DNA of 64,000 nt, from contig NZ_CP142523.1 of assembly GCF_036885605.1 (NCBI RefSeq), positions 3,906,001-3,970,000 on the forward strand. The letters run 5' to 3'. The DNA comes from Janthinobacterium sp. TB1-E2. GTDB lineage: Bacteria > Pseudomonadota > Gammaproteobacteria > Burkholderiales > Burkholderiaceae_D. A program made the translations under genes and the position numbers. Positions 30,785-38,118 of the stretch are shown here, in pieces; position 1 is the first letter of the stretch, and every line of letters begins with the position of its first letter. The notes under the pieces are model-generated. The model made no database searches. It had not been told where the DNA came from and saw only the letters and a program-made list of their open reading frames with translations.

Positions 30785-30965
30785 ATTCCCGCCACAAAGG
30801 CAGACTCACGGGCATCGCGCCGCCGACGGCGAGTATGTGGCGGGTGAGGTAGCGCAACAATTCGTTAGATTTCTTGTAAGCAATTTTATATATAATTTAT
30901 AAATATGCCATTTCCGCAGTCGCGAGGTGGCCACTATAAATATCTATAAAAACAAGGACTTAACG
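30785..30965 (+). promoter_or_regulatory. AT-rich leader of the BstA-like gene with a repeated AGGTGGCCAC
   Basis: GC content falls sharply (ATATATAATTTATAAATATG-type stretch near 30890-30905, which includes possible -10 hexamers). AGGTGGCCAC occurs at 30925-30934 and again at 30982-30991 just inside the gene. In phage BTP1 the self-immunity element (aba) overlaps the start of bstA, so this pair of repeats is a candidate equivalent. No gene seen here. Confidence 0.4.
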
Positions 30966-31880
30966 ATGAATATCCCAGGCCAGGTGGCCACCCAGAAACA
31001 GATTCCACTCGATCTCGGCATCGAAATTCAGCGCGATGTCAACGGGATTGAAATGGGCGTGTTAGACAATGGCATCCCCTATTTAACCCAACGCGGACTT
31101 TCAGGAATTACTGGGATTGCTCGTAACGCCATTCAGAACATAACAAAAGAATGGGAAGAGCACTGGAGCGATGTGGTCCTAGGTAAAGACCGCATTTCGT
31201 TTTTCAAGCAGTACTTAAATTCCAAGGGTTTCAATGAACCCAAATTGCACTTAGAGAGCATTCAAAATGGAGTTGTGCATTATGCGTATCCCGACATAGT
31301 GTGCATGGCATTCCTTGAGTACTATGCTTTTGAATCAAAAGCTGATAGCGCAACAGCACTTGAAAACTATCGTAGATTTGCTGCTTTTGGGCTTAGAACA
31401 TTCATTTATGATGCACTACATTACGTCCCCAGCGATAAATGGAAGTATTATAATGACAGGGTTTCACTTCTTAAAGATAGCGCGCCAGTTGGTTATTTCA
31501 CCATCTTCAAGGAAACGACCGGCCTTGTTGTCGATTTGATTTCAGCTGACCTTACAGTAAATGATAAAACCTTACCAGATATAAGCGTTGGGCTGGCATG
31601 GGCGAAATATTGGAAGGAAAACAATCTTGAAGGCTCATTTGGTCAACGCATATTATACGAACACAATTACCCAGATTACTACCCCCAAGCTTTCAGTAAT
31701 CCCCAAACGCCAAATGCTTACCCCGATGCTGCACTTCCTGTTTTTCGACAATGGTTTAGAGAAACTTACTTGCTAACTAAATTCCCAAAGTACATTCTCA
31801 CTAAGGCCAAGTTACTACCTGGTGGAGCCGCCGAGGCCATTAAGATTGGTGCGATGTACCAACCACCTTCGCTGTCATGA
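30966..31880 (+). CDS. BstA-like abortive-infection protein candidate
   Basis: 304 aa from ATG 30966 (AAGGA seven bases upstream). The N-terminal half looks like a divergent KilA-N-type DNA-binding domain: VLDNGIPYLTQRGLSGITGI, YAYPDIVCMAFLEYYAFESK and LENYRRFAAFGLRTFIYDAL. The C-terminal part contains PDISVGLAWAKYWKENNLEG, RILYEHNYPDYYPQAFSNPQ and FPKYILTKAKLLPGG. This layout, the low GC and the place right behind the prophage repressor operon match BstA, a lysogen-expressed protein that blocks replication of infecting phages. The assignment is from memory of the family and needs a profile search. Confidence 0.65.
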   Translation: MNIPGQVATQKQIPLDLGIEIQRDVNGIEMGVLDNGIPYLTQRGLSGITGIARNAIQNITKEWEEHWSDVVLGKDRISFFKQYLNSKGFNEPKLHLESIQNGVVHYAYPDIVCMAFLEYYAFESKADSATALENYRRFAAFGLRTFIYDALHYVPSDKWKYYNDRVSLLKDSAPVGYFTIFKETTGLVVDLISADLTVNDKTLPDISVGLAWAKYWKENNLEGSFGQRILYEHNYPDYYPQAFSNPQTPNAYPDAALPVFRQWFRETYLLTKFPKYILTKAKLLPGGAAEAIKIGAMYQPPSLS

Positions 31881-31984
31881 TAAAAGTACTGGCGAGCTAG
31901 AACGAGCAGGATTGTTAATGGACTTTGCATCGCACCTTCTTCATTCATAGTCCCGGACACCTGCTCTTACTGCATAATGCATTT

Positions 31985-32263
31985 ATGCAAGTATGCGCCG
32001 CCATCATCAAGATCAAGCAAATTCGTTTGGCAGTGGTCCAGGTCAAGCTAGAGGATACATGGCCGGCCACCGGCCCAGCCGCTCTGCTTCATGCACAGCG
32101 GTTCTTCCCTACCCTCCCTATTTTGTTGCTGTCGCCACGCGTCGGCGGCTTTTCGCGAAGCTACGCCACCTTCGACATCGCGCCGCTAATCCACCTGATA
32201 AACGCTGAAGAGATCGCTTGGCGGACTTACTTACGACAGCCTCCCTCAGAACTGCCCTTCTAA
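31985..32263 (+). CDS. Small conserved phage protein, function unknown
   Basis: 92 aa from ATG 31985 (MQVCAAIIKIKQIRLAVVQV). Also LLHAQRFFPTLPILLLSPRV and YATFDIAPLIHLINAEEIAW, ending with PPSELPF. The sequence is compact and alpha/beta-like (strand VQVKLED, strand PILLLSP). It is followed by an intrinsic terminator that closes the lysogeny region before the rightward early promoter. No ribosome site seen, so translation may start on a leaderless message or upstream. Confidence 0.55.
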   Translation: MQVCAAIIKIKQIRLAVVQVKLEDTWPATGPAALLHAQRFFPTLPILLLSPRVGGFSRSYATFDIAPLIHLINAEEIAWRTYLRQPPSELPF

Positions 32264-32275
32264 ATCACGCAAGCC

Positions 32276-32300
32276 AGCCCCGACGATTAGGGGCTTTTTT
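32276..32300 (+). terminator. Terminator closing the lysogeny operon
   Basis: AGCCCC/GGGGCT stem with loop GACGATTA-type followed by seven T. It insulates the cI-bstA-like region from the rightward early operon. Confidence 0.75.
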
Positions 32301-32340
32301 TCGCCTTTCGCTCTCCGTTGCCAAAAATCTTGATTTTTAC

Positions 32341-32379
32341 TAGCAATGCTATTGCGCTATTAAAATAGCTTTGCTATTA
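32341..32379 (+). promoter_or_regulatory. Rightward early promoter (PL-like) with two repressor operators
   Basis: TAGCAATGCTA at 32341-32351 is a perfect copy of the operator repeat, and TAGCTTTGCTA at 32366-32376 is a second, 25 bp later. A promoter TTGCGC (32353-32358), 17-bp spacer, TATTAT (32374-32379) overlaps the second operator. The arrangement TTGCGC plus operator in the spacer is the same as at cI. Repression by CI of the recombination operon is therefore strongly suggested. Confidence 0.75.
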
Positions 32380-32412
32380 TTCATTCATCGAAAGCAAACA
32401 CAGGAGTCCGAC

Positions 32413-32502
32413 ATGTCCCCAGCAGAGCTCGCAGCACTTGAAGCGGTCCTCGTCGCTCACGGCGAAGTGATCCCGGCAATCGCAATCCCGGCGCGCGGCT
32501 GA
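32413..32502 (+). CDS. 29-aa leader peptide of the rightward early operon
   Basis: MSPAELAALEAVLVAHGEVI then PAIAIPARG. AGGAG seven bases before ATG 32413 and the position right after the promoter indicate translation. Too short for a domain call; not Arg-rich, so it does not look like an N antiterminator. Confidence 0.5.
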   Translation: MSPAELAALEAVLVAHGEVIPAIAIPARG

Positions 32503-32507
32503 TCGCC

Positions 32508-32780
32508 ATGAGCGCCCGCGACCACGATGCCACCCAGCTGCAGGCTGAGCTGGCCCAGGCCACGGCCGCAGCACCGGCCCCGCGCTTTCACTTCGACGTG
32601 ACGATTCGCTTCACAGACGGCACGTACCGCAACAAGGTCCGCGCCCGCAACAAAAGTGTGGCGCATGCCATGGCTCTGACGGATGCGCGCATGGCCTCGC
32701 CCTGTAACACCTTCTACGGCAAAGAGCTCGGCCACTTGGTCGAGCTGGCCAAACAAGATCAGCGGTCGCCCGCGCCGTAG
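32508..32780 (+). CDS. Small phage protein of the early operon
   Basis: 90 aa. HFDVTIRFTDGTYRNKVRAR is a beta hairpin and NKSVAHAMALTDARMASPCN a helix. Five bases after the leader peptide. Unknown function; this type of small protein is common at the start of recombination operons. Confidence 0.6.
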   Translation: MSARDHDATQLQAELAQATAAAPAPRFHFDVTIRFTDGTYRNKVRARNKSVAHAMALTDARMASPCNTFYGKELGHLVELAKQDQRSPAP

Positions 32781-32907
32781 TTCAAGGCGGAACAGGCCGG
32801 CGGGCCGGATAAATGCCCTGTGGGATCAGCATGCTCCGATTGATCTTCGTGAGGATCAGGCGCCCGGGGAAGCCCGGCGCCACAACCAACCTTGAAGGAA
32901 ATACAGC

Positions 32908-33087
32908 ATGTCGAATTTCAAAAAAGATCAGAAGGTGAATGTGAAGGGCACGAAAACCGAGCCGCTGCCGCGCCCGGGCAAGTTCGTGCAGACGCATCCG
33001 GGCGTCCGTGGAGACTTCCTGGAAGTGCTGCTGGACGGCTCGACGCAAAGCCAGCGCTTCCGCCCTTCGCAGGTGTCGGCAGCCTGA
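32908..33087 (+). CDS. 59-aa basic small protein
   Basis: MSNFKKDQKVNVKGTKTEPL then VQTHPGVRGDFLEVLLDGST and QRFRPSQVSAA. GAAGGAA upstream gives a good ribosome site. It looks like a small SH3-like barrel (KVNVKG ... GDFLEVLLDG ... RFRPSQV). Followed by the structured segment at 33137. Confidence 0.6.
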   Translation: MSNFKKDQKVNVKGTKTEPLPRPGKFVQTHPGVRGDFLEVLLDGSTQSQRFRPSQVSAA

Positions 33088-33136
33088 TTTCACCCCGGCC
33101 AGTCGCCCTGGCCCGTTTCGCCGGCGTAACCGGCGG

Positions 33137-33273
33137 CCAACAAAGCAAGGGCGGCGTGGGAAGCAGACACGCACCCGAGGGAAAGCTCCCTCGCAGTAAG
33201 TCAGTTTCGGGTCGCGTTACCACGACATAGCCAACTGACGGCTGGAGTAGCGCCCAGCCCCTTGCTTTGTTGG
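33137..33273 (+). ncRNA. Candidate structured RNA with nested perfect stems
   Basis: Outer arms CCAACAAAGCAAGGG (33137-33151) and CCCTTGCTTTGTTGG (33259-33273) are a perfect 15-bp inverted repeat 107 bases apart. Inside lie GAGGGA/TCCCTC with a four-base loop (33177-33192), GTCAGTT/AACTGAC (33200-33206 with 33233-33239) enclosing GTCG/CGAC, and GGCTGG/CCAGCC (33240-33245 with 33254-33259). No convincing ORF fills the region from 33,088 to 33,352. The strand is assumed from the operon direction. It is not followed by a T run, so it is not a simple terminator. Confidence 0.55.
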
Positions 33274-33352
33274 TGGCCCAACAGCCGCAGGAATCACACC
33301 CCCAACGGATTTTCTCGGGTCGCCAACAACACATTAACCAGAGGAGCAGGAC

Positions 33353-33493
33353 ATGAGCTACATCATCACCATCCGCACCGGCCCGCGTGCCGAGGATGTC
33401 GCGCACTTCGCGGCCATCGGCAACTTGGCCGCACTGATCGATGCGGCCTACGACGACGGCGCCCTGGGCGTGACTGCGATGGTGCGGCCGTGA
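33353..33493 (+). CDS. 46-aa small phage protein
   Basis: MSYIITIRTGPRAEDVAHFA then LIDAAYDDGALGVTAMVRP. GAGGAG before the start. Beta-alpha-beta-like mini-domain. Stop-start GTGA overlap with the next gene. Unknown function. Confidence 0.55.
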   Translation: MSYIITIRTGPRAEDVAHFAAIGNLAALIDAAYDDGALGVTAMVRP

Positions 33494-33735
33494 TCGCCCT
33501 CTTCCGCCGCCTGCTGGCCGCCCACCGCCACTACCAGGCGCAGCACCAGCAACGCATGAACAAGATGCGCCTGGCCGGCGTGTGCCGCGAGCTGGCCGGC
33601 CTCGAAGAAATGCGCAAGGAACTGATCACCGCGCAGATCGAAGCGCTGATCGACCTGGACGCATCCGCCGCGCGCGCGAAGCAGCTGGGCCGCGCCCACC
33701 GGGAGGCGCAGTGGACGTCGTCAGCCAAGCCGTGA
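33490..33735 (+). CDS. 81-aa basic coiled-coil protein (GTG start)
   Basis: GTG 33490 overlaps the previous stop. LLAAHRHYQAQHQQRMNKMR, then RELAGLEEMRKELITAQIEA and ARAKQLGRAHREAQ form an almost fully helical, charged protein. Unknown function; translationally coupled on both sides. Confidence 0.55.
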   Translation: MIALFRRLLAAHRHYQAQHQQRMNKMRLAGVCRELAGLEEMRKELITAQIEALIDLDASAARAKQLGRAHREAQWTSSAKP

Positions 33736-33851
33736 TGGACGTGGCCAGCCAGGCCCTGCGCAACTGGCATGCAGGCCACGCCATCGTCTACGCCGTCCGC
33801 CTGGCACTGCTGAAGGCAGAAATCATAAAACTCACAAGGAAAAAGTCATGA
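33735..33851 (+). CDS. 38-aa small protein upstream of recT
   Basis: MDVASQALRNWHAGHAIVYA then VRLALLKAEIIKLTRKKS: an amphipathic helix with a basic end. TGATG and ATGA overlaps join it to its neighbours. Could be a coupling ORF for recT. Confidence 0.45.
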   Translation: MDVASQALRNWHAGHAIVYAVRLALLKAEIIKLTRKKS

Positions 33852-34747
33852 ACGCAGTTACCCAAGAAAGCCGCAACGCCACGCAGACAACGCAGTCCGC
33901 AGGCGCGCTGGCACCCCGCACCGCTGGCCAGATGATCCTGGACGTCGCCCACATGGATAGCATGGTCCGCCTGGCCGACATCATGGCATCGGGCAAAGCA
34001 ACTTTGCCGCCGGCATACCGCAATTCCCCGGGCGACTGCCTAGCGGTCATTATGCAGGCGATTTCCTGGCAGATGAATCCCTTCGCAGTGGCGCAGAAGA
34101 CCCACTTCATCAACGGCAATATCGGGTATGAGGCGCAACTGGTCCATGCTGCGATCACGGCCTCCGGCATCCTGACCCAGGACGACTTCGACTACGAGTA
34201 CTACGGCCAGTGGGAAAACGTCATTGGCAAGTACGAGATCAAGAAGAACGACAAGGGTGAATATCGTGCCCCGGCATGGTATTTGTCCGACGAAATTGGT
34301 TTGGGCGTCCGTGTTTCGGCCACGATCCGCGCCACCGGCAAGGTCAAGGTGTTGGACCTGCTGCTTGCGCAGGCGCGCACCCGCAACTCCACTCTCTGGG
34401 CCGACGACCCGAAACAGCAGCTGAGTTACCTCGCGGTGAAAAAGTGGGCGCGCCAGTATGCGCCAGGCGTAATCCTTGGCGTCTACACGCCGGACGAACT
34501 GGAAGCTGACTACCGCGAACCGGTCGATATCACACCTCCAGCAACGAGCGCCAACGCCAGAGGCACGCAAGATCTGTTGCCCGAATGCACCGATGAGCTT
34601 TTCAAGGAAAAGACGCCTGAATGGCGCCAGATCATCCTCTCCAAGAAGAAAACGCCGGATCAGCTGATCGCCTTCCTGAGCACTCGCGCCACATTCACCG
34701 AAGCGCAAAAAATAACCATCGACAGCTGGTCGCGCGAAAACGACTAA
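33848..34747 (+). CDS. recT: RecT-family single-strand annealing protein
   Basis: 299 aa. Characteristic parts: MDSMVRLADIMASGKATLPP, NSPGDCLAVIMQAISWQMNP, YEAQLVHAAITASGIL and YLAVKKWARQYAPGVILGVY with a final YTPDELE. This is the RecT/Bet-type pattern: it binds single strands made by the exonuclease encoded next door and anneals them to complementary DNA. The start overlaps the 38-aa ORF. Confidence 0.92.
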   Translation: MNAVTQESRNATQTTQSAGALAPRTAGQMILDVAHMDSMVRLADIMASGKATLPPAYRNSPGDCLAVIMQAISWQMNPFAVAQKTHFINGNIGYEAQLVHAAITASGILTQDDFDYEYYGQWENVIGKYEIKKNDKGEYRAPAWYLSDEIGLGVRVSATIRATGKVKVLDLLLAQARTRNSTLWADDPKQQLSYLAVKKWARQYAPGVILGVYTPDELEADYREPVDITPPATSANARGTQDLLPECTDELFKEKTPEWRQIILSKKKTPDQLIAFLSTRATFTEAQKITIDSWSREND

Positions 34748-34783
34748 TCGCCACATCCAACAATAAATCATCGAGGACACATC

Positions 34784-36565
34784 ATGCAACGCGAAAATAC
34801 TCTCACCCGAGAAATCCACAACCTGCTCCAGGGCAGCGATGACTGGCACGCCTTTCGCTTCGACCACCACGGCGCCAGCGAGGCGGCAGCGATGCTCGGC
34901 CTGTCGAAAAAAGTCACCCGCAGCGAACTGGTGCGCATGAAGGCCACAGGCCTGGCCAAGGAGTTCAGCGACTGGGCACAGGAAAACATCCTGGACTATG
35001 GCCACGAAGTCGAAGCGCTTGCGCGCCCGTTCGCCGAGCGCATCATCGGCGACGAGCTCTACCCGGCCACACTGTCGCTGGGCCGCGAGAGCGCCTCTTG
35101 CGACGGCCTGAACATGGCCGAGACCATCGGCTTCGAGCACAAGCAATGGAATGCGGAGCTGGCGGCATCGGTGCGCGCCGAAGTGTTGCCGGACGAGCAC
35201 CAGCCGCAGGTGCAGCAGCAGCTGATGGTGACCGGCGCCGAGAAGTGGCTGTTCATGACCTCGGACGGCACCGAATCGAACATGACCTGGATGTGGGTGT
35301 ATCCGGATACCGCATGGTTCGCGCGCATCGTTGCCGGCTGGGAGCAGTTCGATATCGACGTCTCCAATTACACGCAGGTCGACATTGCCGAGAAGCCGGC
35401 CGCTGAGCCGATCGCCGCCCTGCCCGCCTTGGTCGTCCAGACCGAAGGCAAGGTCGTCAGCAGCAACCTGGTTGCGTATAAGGCGGCCGCCGAGAAGTTC
35501 ATTGCCAAAATCAACACCAAGCTGGAAACCGACGAAGACTTCGCCAATGCCGAAAACACCGTCAAGTATTGCGGCGAGGCGGAAGATAAGCTGGAACTGG
35601 CCAAGGCGGCCGCCCTGGCGCAGACCGCAACCATCGACGAAGTGATGCGCACGGTCGACCACATCAAGGCACAGTTCCGCGCCAAGCGCCTGGAGCTGGA
35701 AAAGCTGGTCAAGACCCGCAAAGAACAGATTAAGGAAACCATCCTGAACGAAGGCCGGCACGCCTTTACCGCCCACATTGCCGCGCTCGAAACCGAAATC
35801 ACGCCGCTGCGCCTGCAGCAGCAACAGCCGGATTTCGCCAGTGCGATGAAGGGTAAGCGCACCTTGGGCAGCCTGCGCGATGCCGTCAGCACCACGCTGG
35901 CCAACGCCAAGATCGCCGCCAACGCCCAGGCCGCCGACTACCGCGCCAAGCAGGCCTGGTGCCGCGAGCATGCCGCTACCTACGGTTTCCTGTTCATGGA
36001 CATGGCCAACATCATCGGCAAGCCGATGGATGACTTCCAGCTGGTCATTACCAGCCGCATCGCGGACCACAAGCGCGCCGAGGAAGCGAAGGCCGAAGCC
36101 GAGCGCGCCCGGATCCGGGAAGAGGAGCGCGTCAAGGCAGAAAAGGCAGCCGCCGAGACGATCCGCCTGGCCCAGGTGGAATCGGACCGCTTGGCATCTG
36201 AGGCGGCGCAAGCGGAGCGCGAGCGCGCGGCAGCCGACACGCAGCGCCAGCTGGCAGAGCAAGCATCGCAGATCGCTGCCGAGCGCGCCGTCGAGCCGGT
36301 CGCCCAAGTGGCGGCGCCGAAACCTACCGCCCCTATTGCCGCCCGCCGCGCGCCGTCCGCCGCAGCGCCAGTGCCGGCACCGAACTGCCCAGCGCCAGCA
36401 CTCGACCTGCTCGACGCCGCAGCCGATGACCTCTACCCATCCGACAGCGACATCCTCGATGCGCTGTTCGACCAGTTCGGCCTGACGTCGGCCGAGGCCA
36501 TCGAGCGTCTGGCCAAGTTCGACTTTGCCACCGCGCGCGCCGACCTGGTCGCCGAAGCCGCATAA
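34784..36565 (+). CDS. YqaJ-type viral exonuclease with long coiled-coil extension
   Basis: 593 aa. Residues ~14-200 are a YqaJ/lambda-Exo nuclease: QGSDDWHAFRFDHHGASEAA, MLGLSKKVTRSEL, GHEVEALARPFAERI, and catalytic SCDGLNMAETIGFEHKQWNA with the D...E.K triad (Asp, Glu, Lys) and QVQQQLMVTGAEKW. Residues ~230-500 are a long helical region (DUF1351-like) with Lys/Glu/Ala coiled coil (EEERVKAEKAAAETIRLAQV), and the end is Pro/Ala-rich. It resects double-strand ends for RecT. The extension makes it about twice the size of lambda Exo. Confidence 0.88.
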   Translation: MQRENTLTREIHNLLQGSDDWHAFRFDHHGASEAAAMLGLSKKVTRSELVRMKATGLAKEFSDWAQENILDYGHEVEALARPFAERIIGDELYPATLSLGRESASCDGLNMAETIGFEHKQWNAELAASVRAEVLPDEHQPQVQQQLMVTGAEKWLFMTSDGTESNMTWMWVYPDTAWFARIVAGWEQFDIDVSNYTQVDIAEKPAAEPIAALPALVVQTEGKVVSSNLVAYKAAAEKFIAKINTKLETDEDFANAENTVKYCGEAEDKLELAKAAALAQTATIDEVMRTVDHIKAQFRAKRLELEKLVKTRKEQIKETILNEGRHAFTAHIAALETEITPLRLQQQQPDFASAMKGKRTLGSLRDAVSTTLANAKIAANAQAADYRAKQAWCREHAATYGFLFMDMANIIGKPMDDFQLVITSRIADHKRAEEAKAEAERARIREEERVKAEKAAAETIRLAQVESDRLASEAAQAERERAAADTQRQLAEQASQIAAERAVEPVAQVAAPKPTAPIAARRAPSAAAPVPAPNCPAPALDLLDAAADDLYPSDSDILDALFDQFGLTSAEAIERLAKFDFATARADLVAEAA

Positions 36566-36597
36566 AACACCGCCCCGCCCACCACCTGGAGAAACCC

Positions 36598-37311
36598 ATG
36601 AACACAGCAGTCGCAGCACCACAAATCACCCTGCAAGCCATCCAGTCCTCGCAGATCGCCGCCATCGGCCACTGCCCGGCAACCGAGACCCTGGCCGTGC
36701 AGTTCTTCCGCAAGGGCGCGCCGGCGGACGTTTATCACTACGCGAACGTCTCGGCCACCGAATACGCAGCCTTCGCTGGCGCCGAATCCGTCGGCAAGCA
36801 CTTTTACGCGCACATCAAGCCGCATGCCGACAAGCACCCGTACACGAACATGGGCACGCCGGCCGTCGAACAGGCGCCGGTCAAGCTGAGCAAGGAGCTG
36901 CTGGCCGGGCTGCTGACGGGGCGCGAGTACGGCAAGGAAATGGCCAAGGAAGAAAAACTGCAGGCCAAGGCGGCCGGCCTGATCGTGATCTTTGGCGCCA
37001 GCGACGACCTGATGGAGTTCCGCGGTTTCGTGGACGACGAGCGCGGCGCGCCGACCATCGCACTGCTCGACGCCAAGGGCTTGCTGCCGTTCCGCGAGGA
37101 TATTCAGCACGACGACGATGCACTAAAGGACTATTTCGCCCGGGCGCCGCAGGTGCGCGCCGTGGATGCCCTGTGGGGCAAGGAAGACGGCTACAGCTGG
37201 ACCTACCGCACCGACGTGCCGCATGCCACGTTCGAAATCGTGGAAGGCGGCGAACCGTATTGCCGCGGCATTGTTATCGACGTGGCCGACTTGGCTGCCG
37301 AGCCTGGCTAA
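36598..37311 (+). CDS. KTSC-domain phage protein
   Basis: 237 aa. The N-terminal SSQIAAIGHCPATETLAVQF, YHYANVSATEYAAFAGAESV and GKHFYAHIK form a KTSC domain (residues ~17-85). A helical segment (KEMAKEEKLQAKAA) and a C-terminal alpha/beta domain (KDYFARAPQVRAVDALWGKE) follow. KTSC domains are small nucleic-acid-associated domains of unclear role. It lies between the exonuclease and DUF1367 genes. Confidence 0.75.
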   Translation: MNTAVAAPQITLQAIQSSQIAAIGHCPATETLAVQFFRKGAPADVYHYANVSATEYAAFAGAESVGKHFYAHIKPHADKHPYTNMGTPAVEQAPVKLSKELLAGLLTGREYGKEMAKEEKLQAKAAGLIVIFGASDDLMEFRGFVDDERGAPTIALLDAKGLLPFREDIQHDDDALKDYFARAPQVRAVDALWGKEDGYSWTYRTDVPHATFEIVEGGEPYCRGIVIDVADLAAEPG

Positions 37312-37539
37312 TCACATTGGTGATGGACCGTCGTCCTCCTCCGGCTCAGGGTTACCCATTTCATGATCAGTTGCCGGCCGTTGCCGCGTCAGGCCATGGC
37401 ACACAGCAAGGCAGCCACCAAGGCTGCCACTAGAAAGGCACAGCACGAAGGCCTCAGCCTGTCGGGGTGACTCAAAACTGTAGACAAGGTCGGAAACAAG
37501 TACCTCGGTACTGGAGAGCTGCGTGTAAGAGGTGCTCAT
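37312..37539 (-). CDS. 75-aa small protein on the opposite strand of the rightward operon
   Basis: MSTSYTQLSSTEVLVSDLVY then SFESPRQAEAFVLCLSSGSL and a Pro/Glu-rich tail. The SDLVYSFESPRQAEAFVLCL part is protein-like (beta strand then amphipathic helix). It starts ATG 37539, divergent from the + strand genes at 37595, which mirrors the placement rule seen in the leftward operon. Two short + strand frames also cover the span, so this is not certain. Confidence 0.4.
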   Translation of the reverse strand: MSTSYTQLSSTEVLVSDLVYSFESPRQAEAFVLCLSSGSLGGCLAVCHGLTRQRPATDHEMGNPEPEEDDGPSPM

Positions 37540-37594
37540 AGAAAGCCTAATTAAAGTTTTGACTATATCGCCAATCATGCAAAGGAGCAACTAA

Positions 37595-37633
37595 ATGAAT
37601 GTCAAATCTCAGCCCGTAGGAGCACCGCCTTGA
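37595..37633 (+). CDS. 12-aa peptide coupled to a TTG-started gene
   Basis: MNVKSQPVGAPP with AAAGGAG upstream of ATG 37595. Its stop overlaps the TTG of the next gene as TTGA. GGAG before the TTG lies inside this ORF, so the peptide may serve to control or couple translation of the DUF1367 gene. Confidence 0.4.
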   Translation: MNVKSQPVGAPP

Positions 37634-38091
37634 CAGAAATTGTGCTCATGAAAATGGCCAACATCCTCGTGCCGCATGACGAGGCGGCGGCCGACTTCAT
37701 CCAGAAGATGAAGGCCGGCGCGCTTATGCATGCGGACTTCAAGAAGGTGCGGAACTACCAGTTTCACAAAAAATACTTTGCCCTGGTGACTTTTGCCTTT
37801 GATCAGTGGGAGCCGCGCGGCGGCCTGACTTACCAGGGCCAGCCAGTAGCGAAGAACAAGGAGCGCTTCCGGAAAGACATAGCGATCCTGGCCGGTTTCT
37901 TCGAATCAACGGTGAACCTCAAGGGCGAGGTGCGCCTGGAGGCGAAAAGCATTTCATTTTCGCAAATGGACGAGATCGAGTTCGAGGCGCTGTACAGCAC
38001 GACCATCGACGTGATCCTGTCCCGGATTTTGACCAAATACACCAGGCAGGACCTGGACAACGTAATTAACCAGCTGCTGGCATTCACATGA
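37630..38091 (+). CDS. DUF1367 phage protein
   Basis: 153 aa from TTG 37630 (MTEIVLMKMANILVPHDEAA). QKMKAGALMHADFKKVRNYQ, FHKKYFALVTFAFDQWEP and EVRLEAKSISFSQMDEIEFE, then DVILSRIL match DUF1367, a family of lambdoid early-region proteins of unknown function that accompany recombination genes. Confidence 0.8.
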   Translation: MTEIVLMKMANILVPHDEAAADFIQKMKAGALMHADFKKVRNYQFHKKYFALVTFAFDQWEPRGGLTYQGQPVAKNKERFRKDIAILAGFFESTVNLKGEVRLEAKSISFSQMDEIEFEALYSTTIDVILSRILTKYTRQDLDNVINQLLAFT

Positions 38092-38118
38092 AAGCCAGCG
38101 GCAGCAAAGAGGAAGATC

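Noticed and set aside
32413-32502. N-type antiterminator in the 29-aa leader peptide
   Set aside because: N proteins begin with an arginine-rich RNA-binding segment, which this peptide lacks.
34040-36622. 860-codon open frame on the minus strand opposite recT and the exonuclease gene
   Set aside because: High-GC antisense frame with low-complexity composition; recT and YqaJ on the + strand have clear catalytic patterns, good starts and operon structure.
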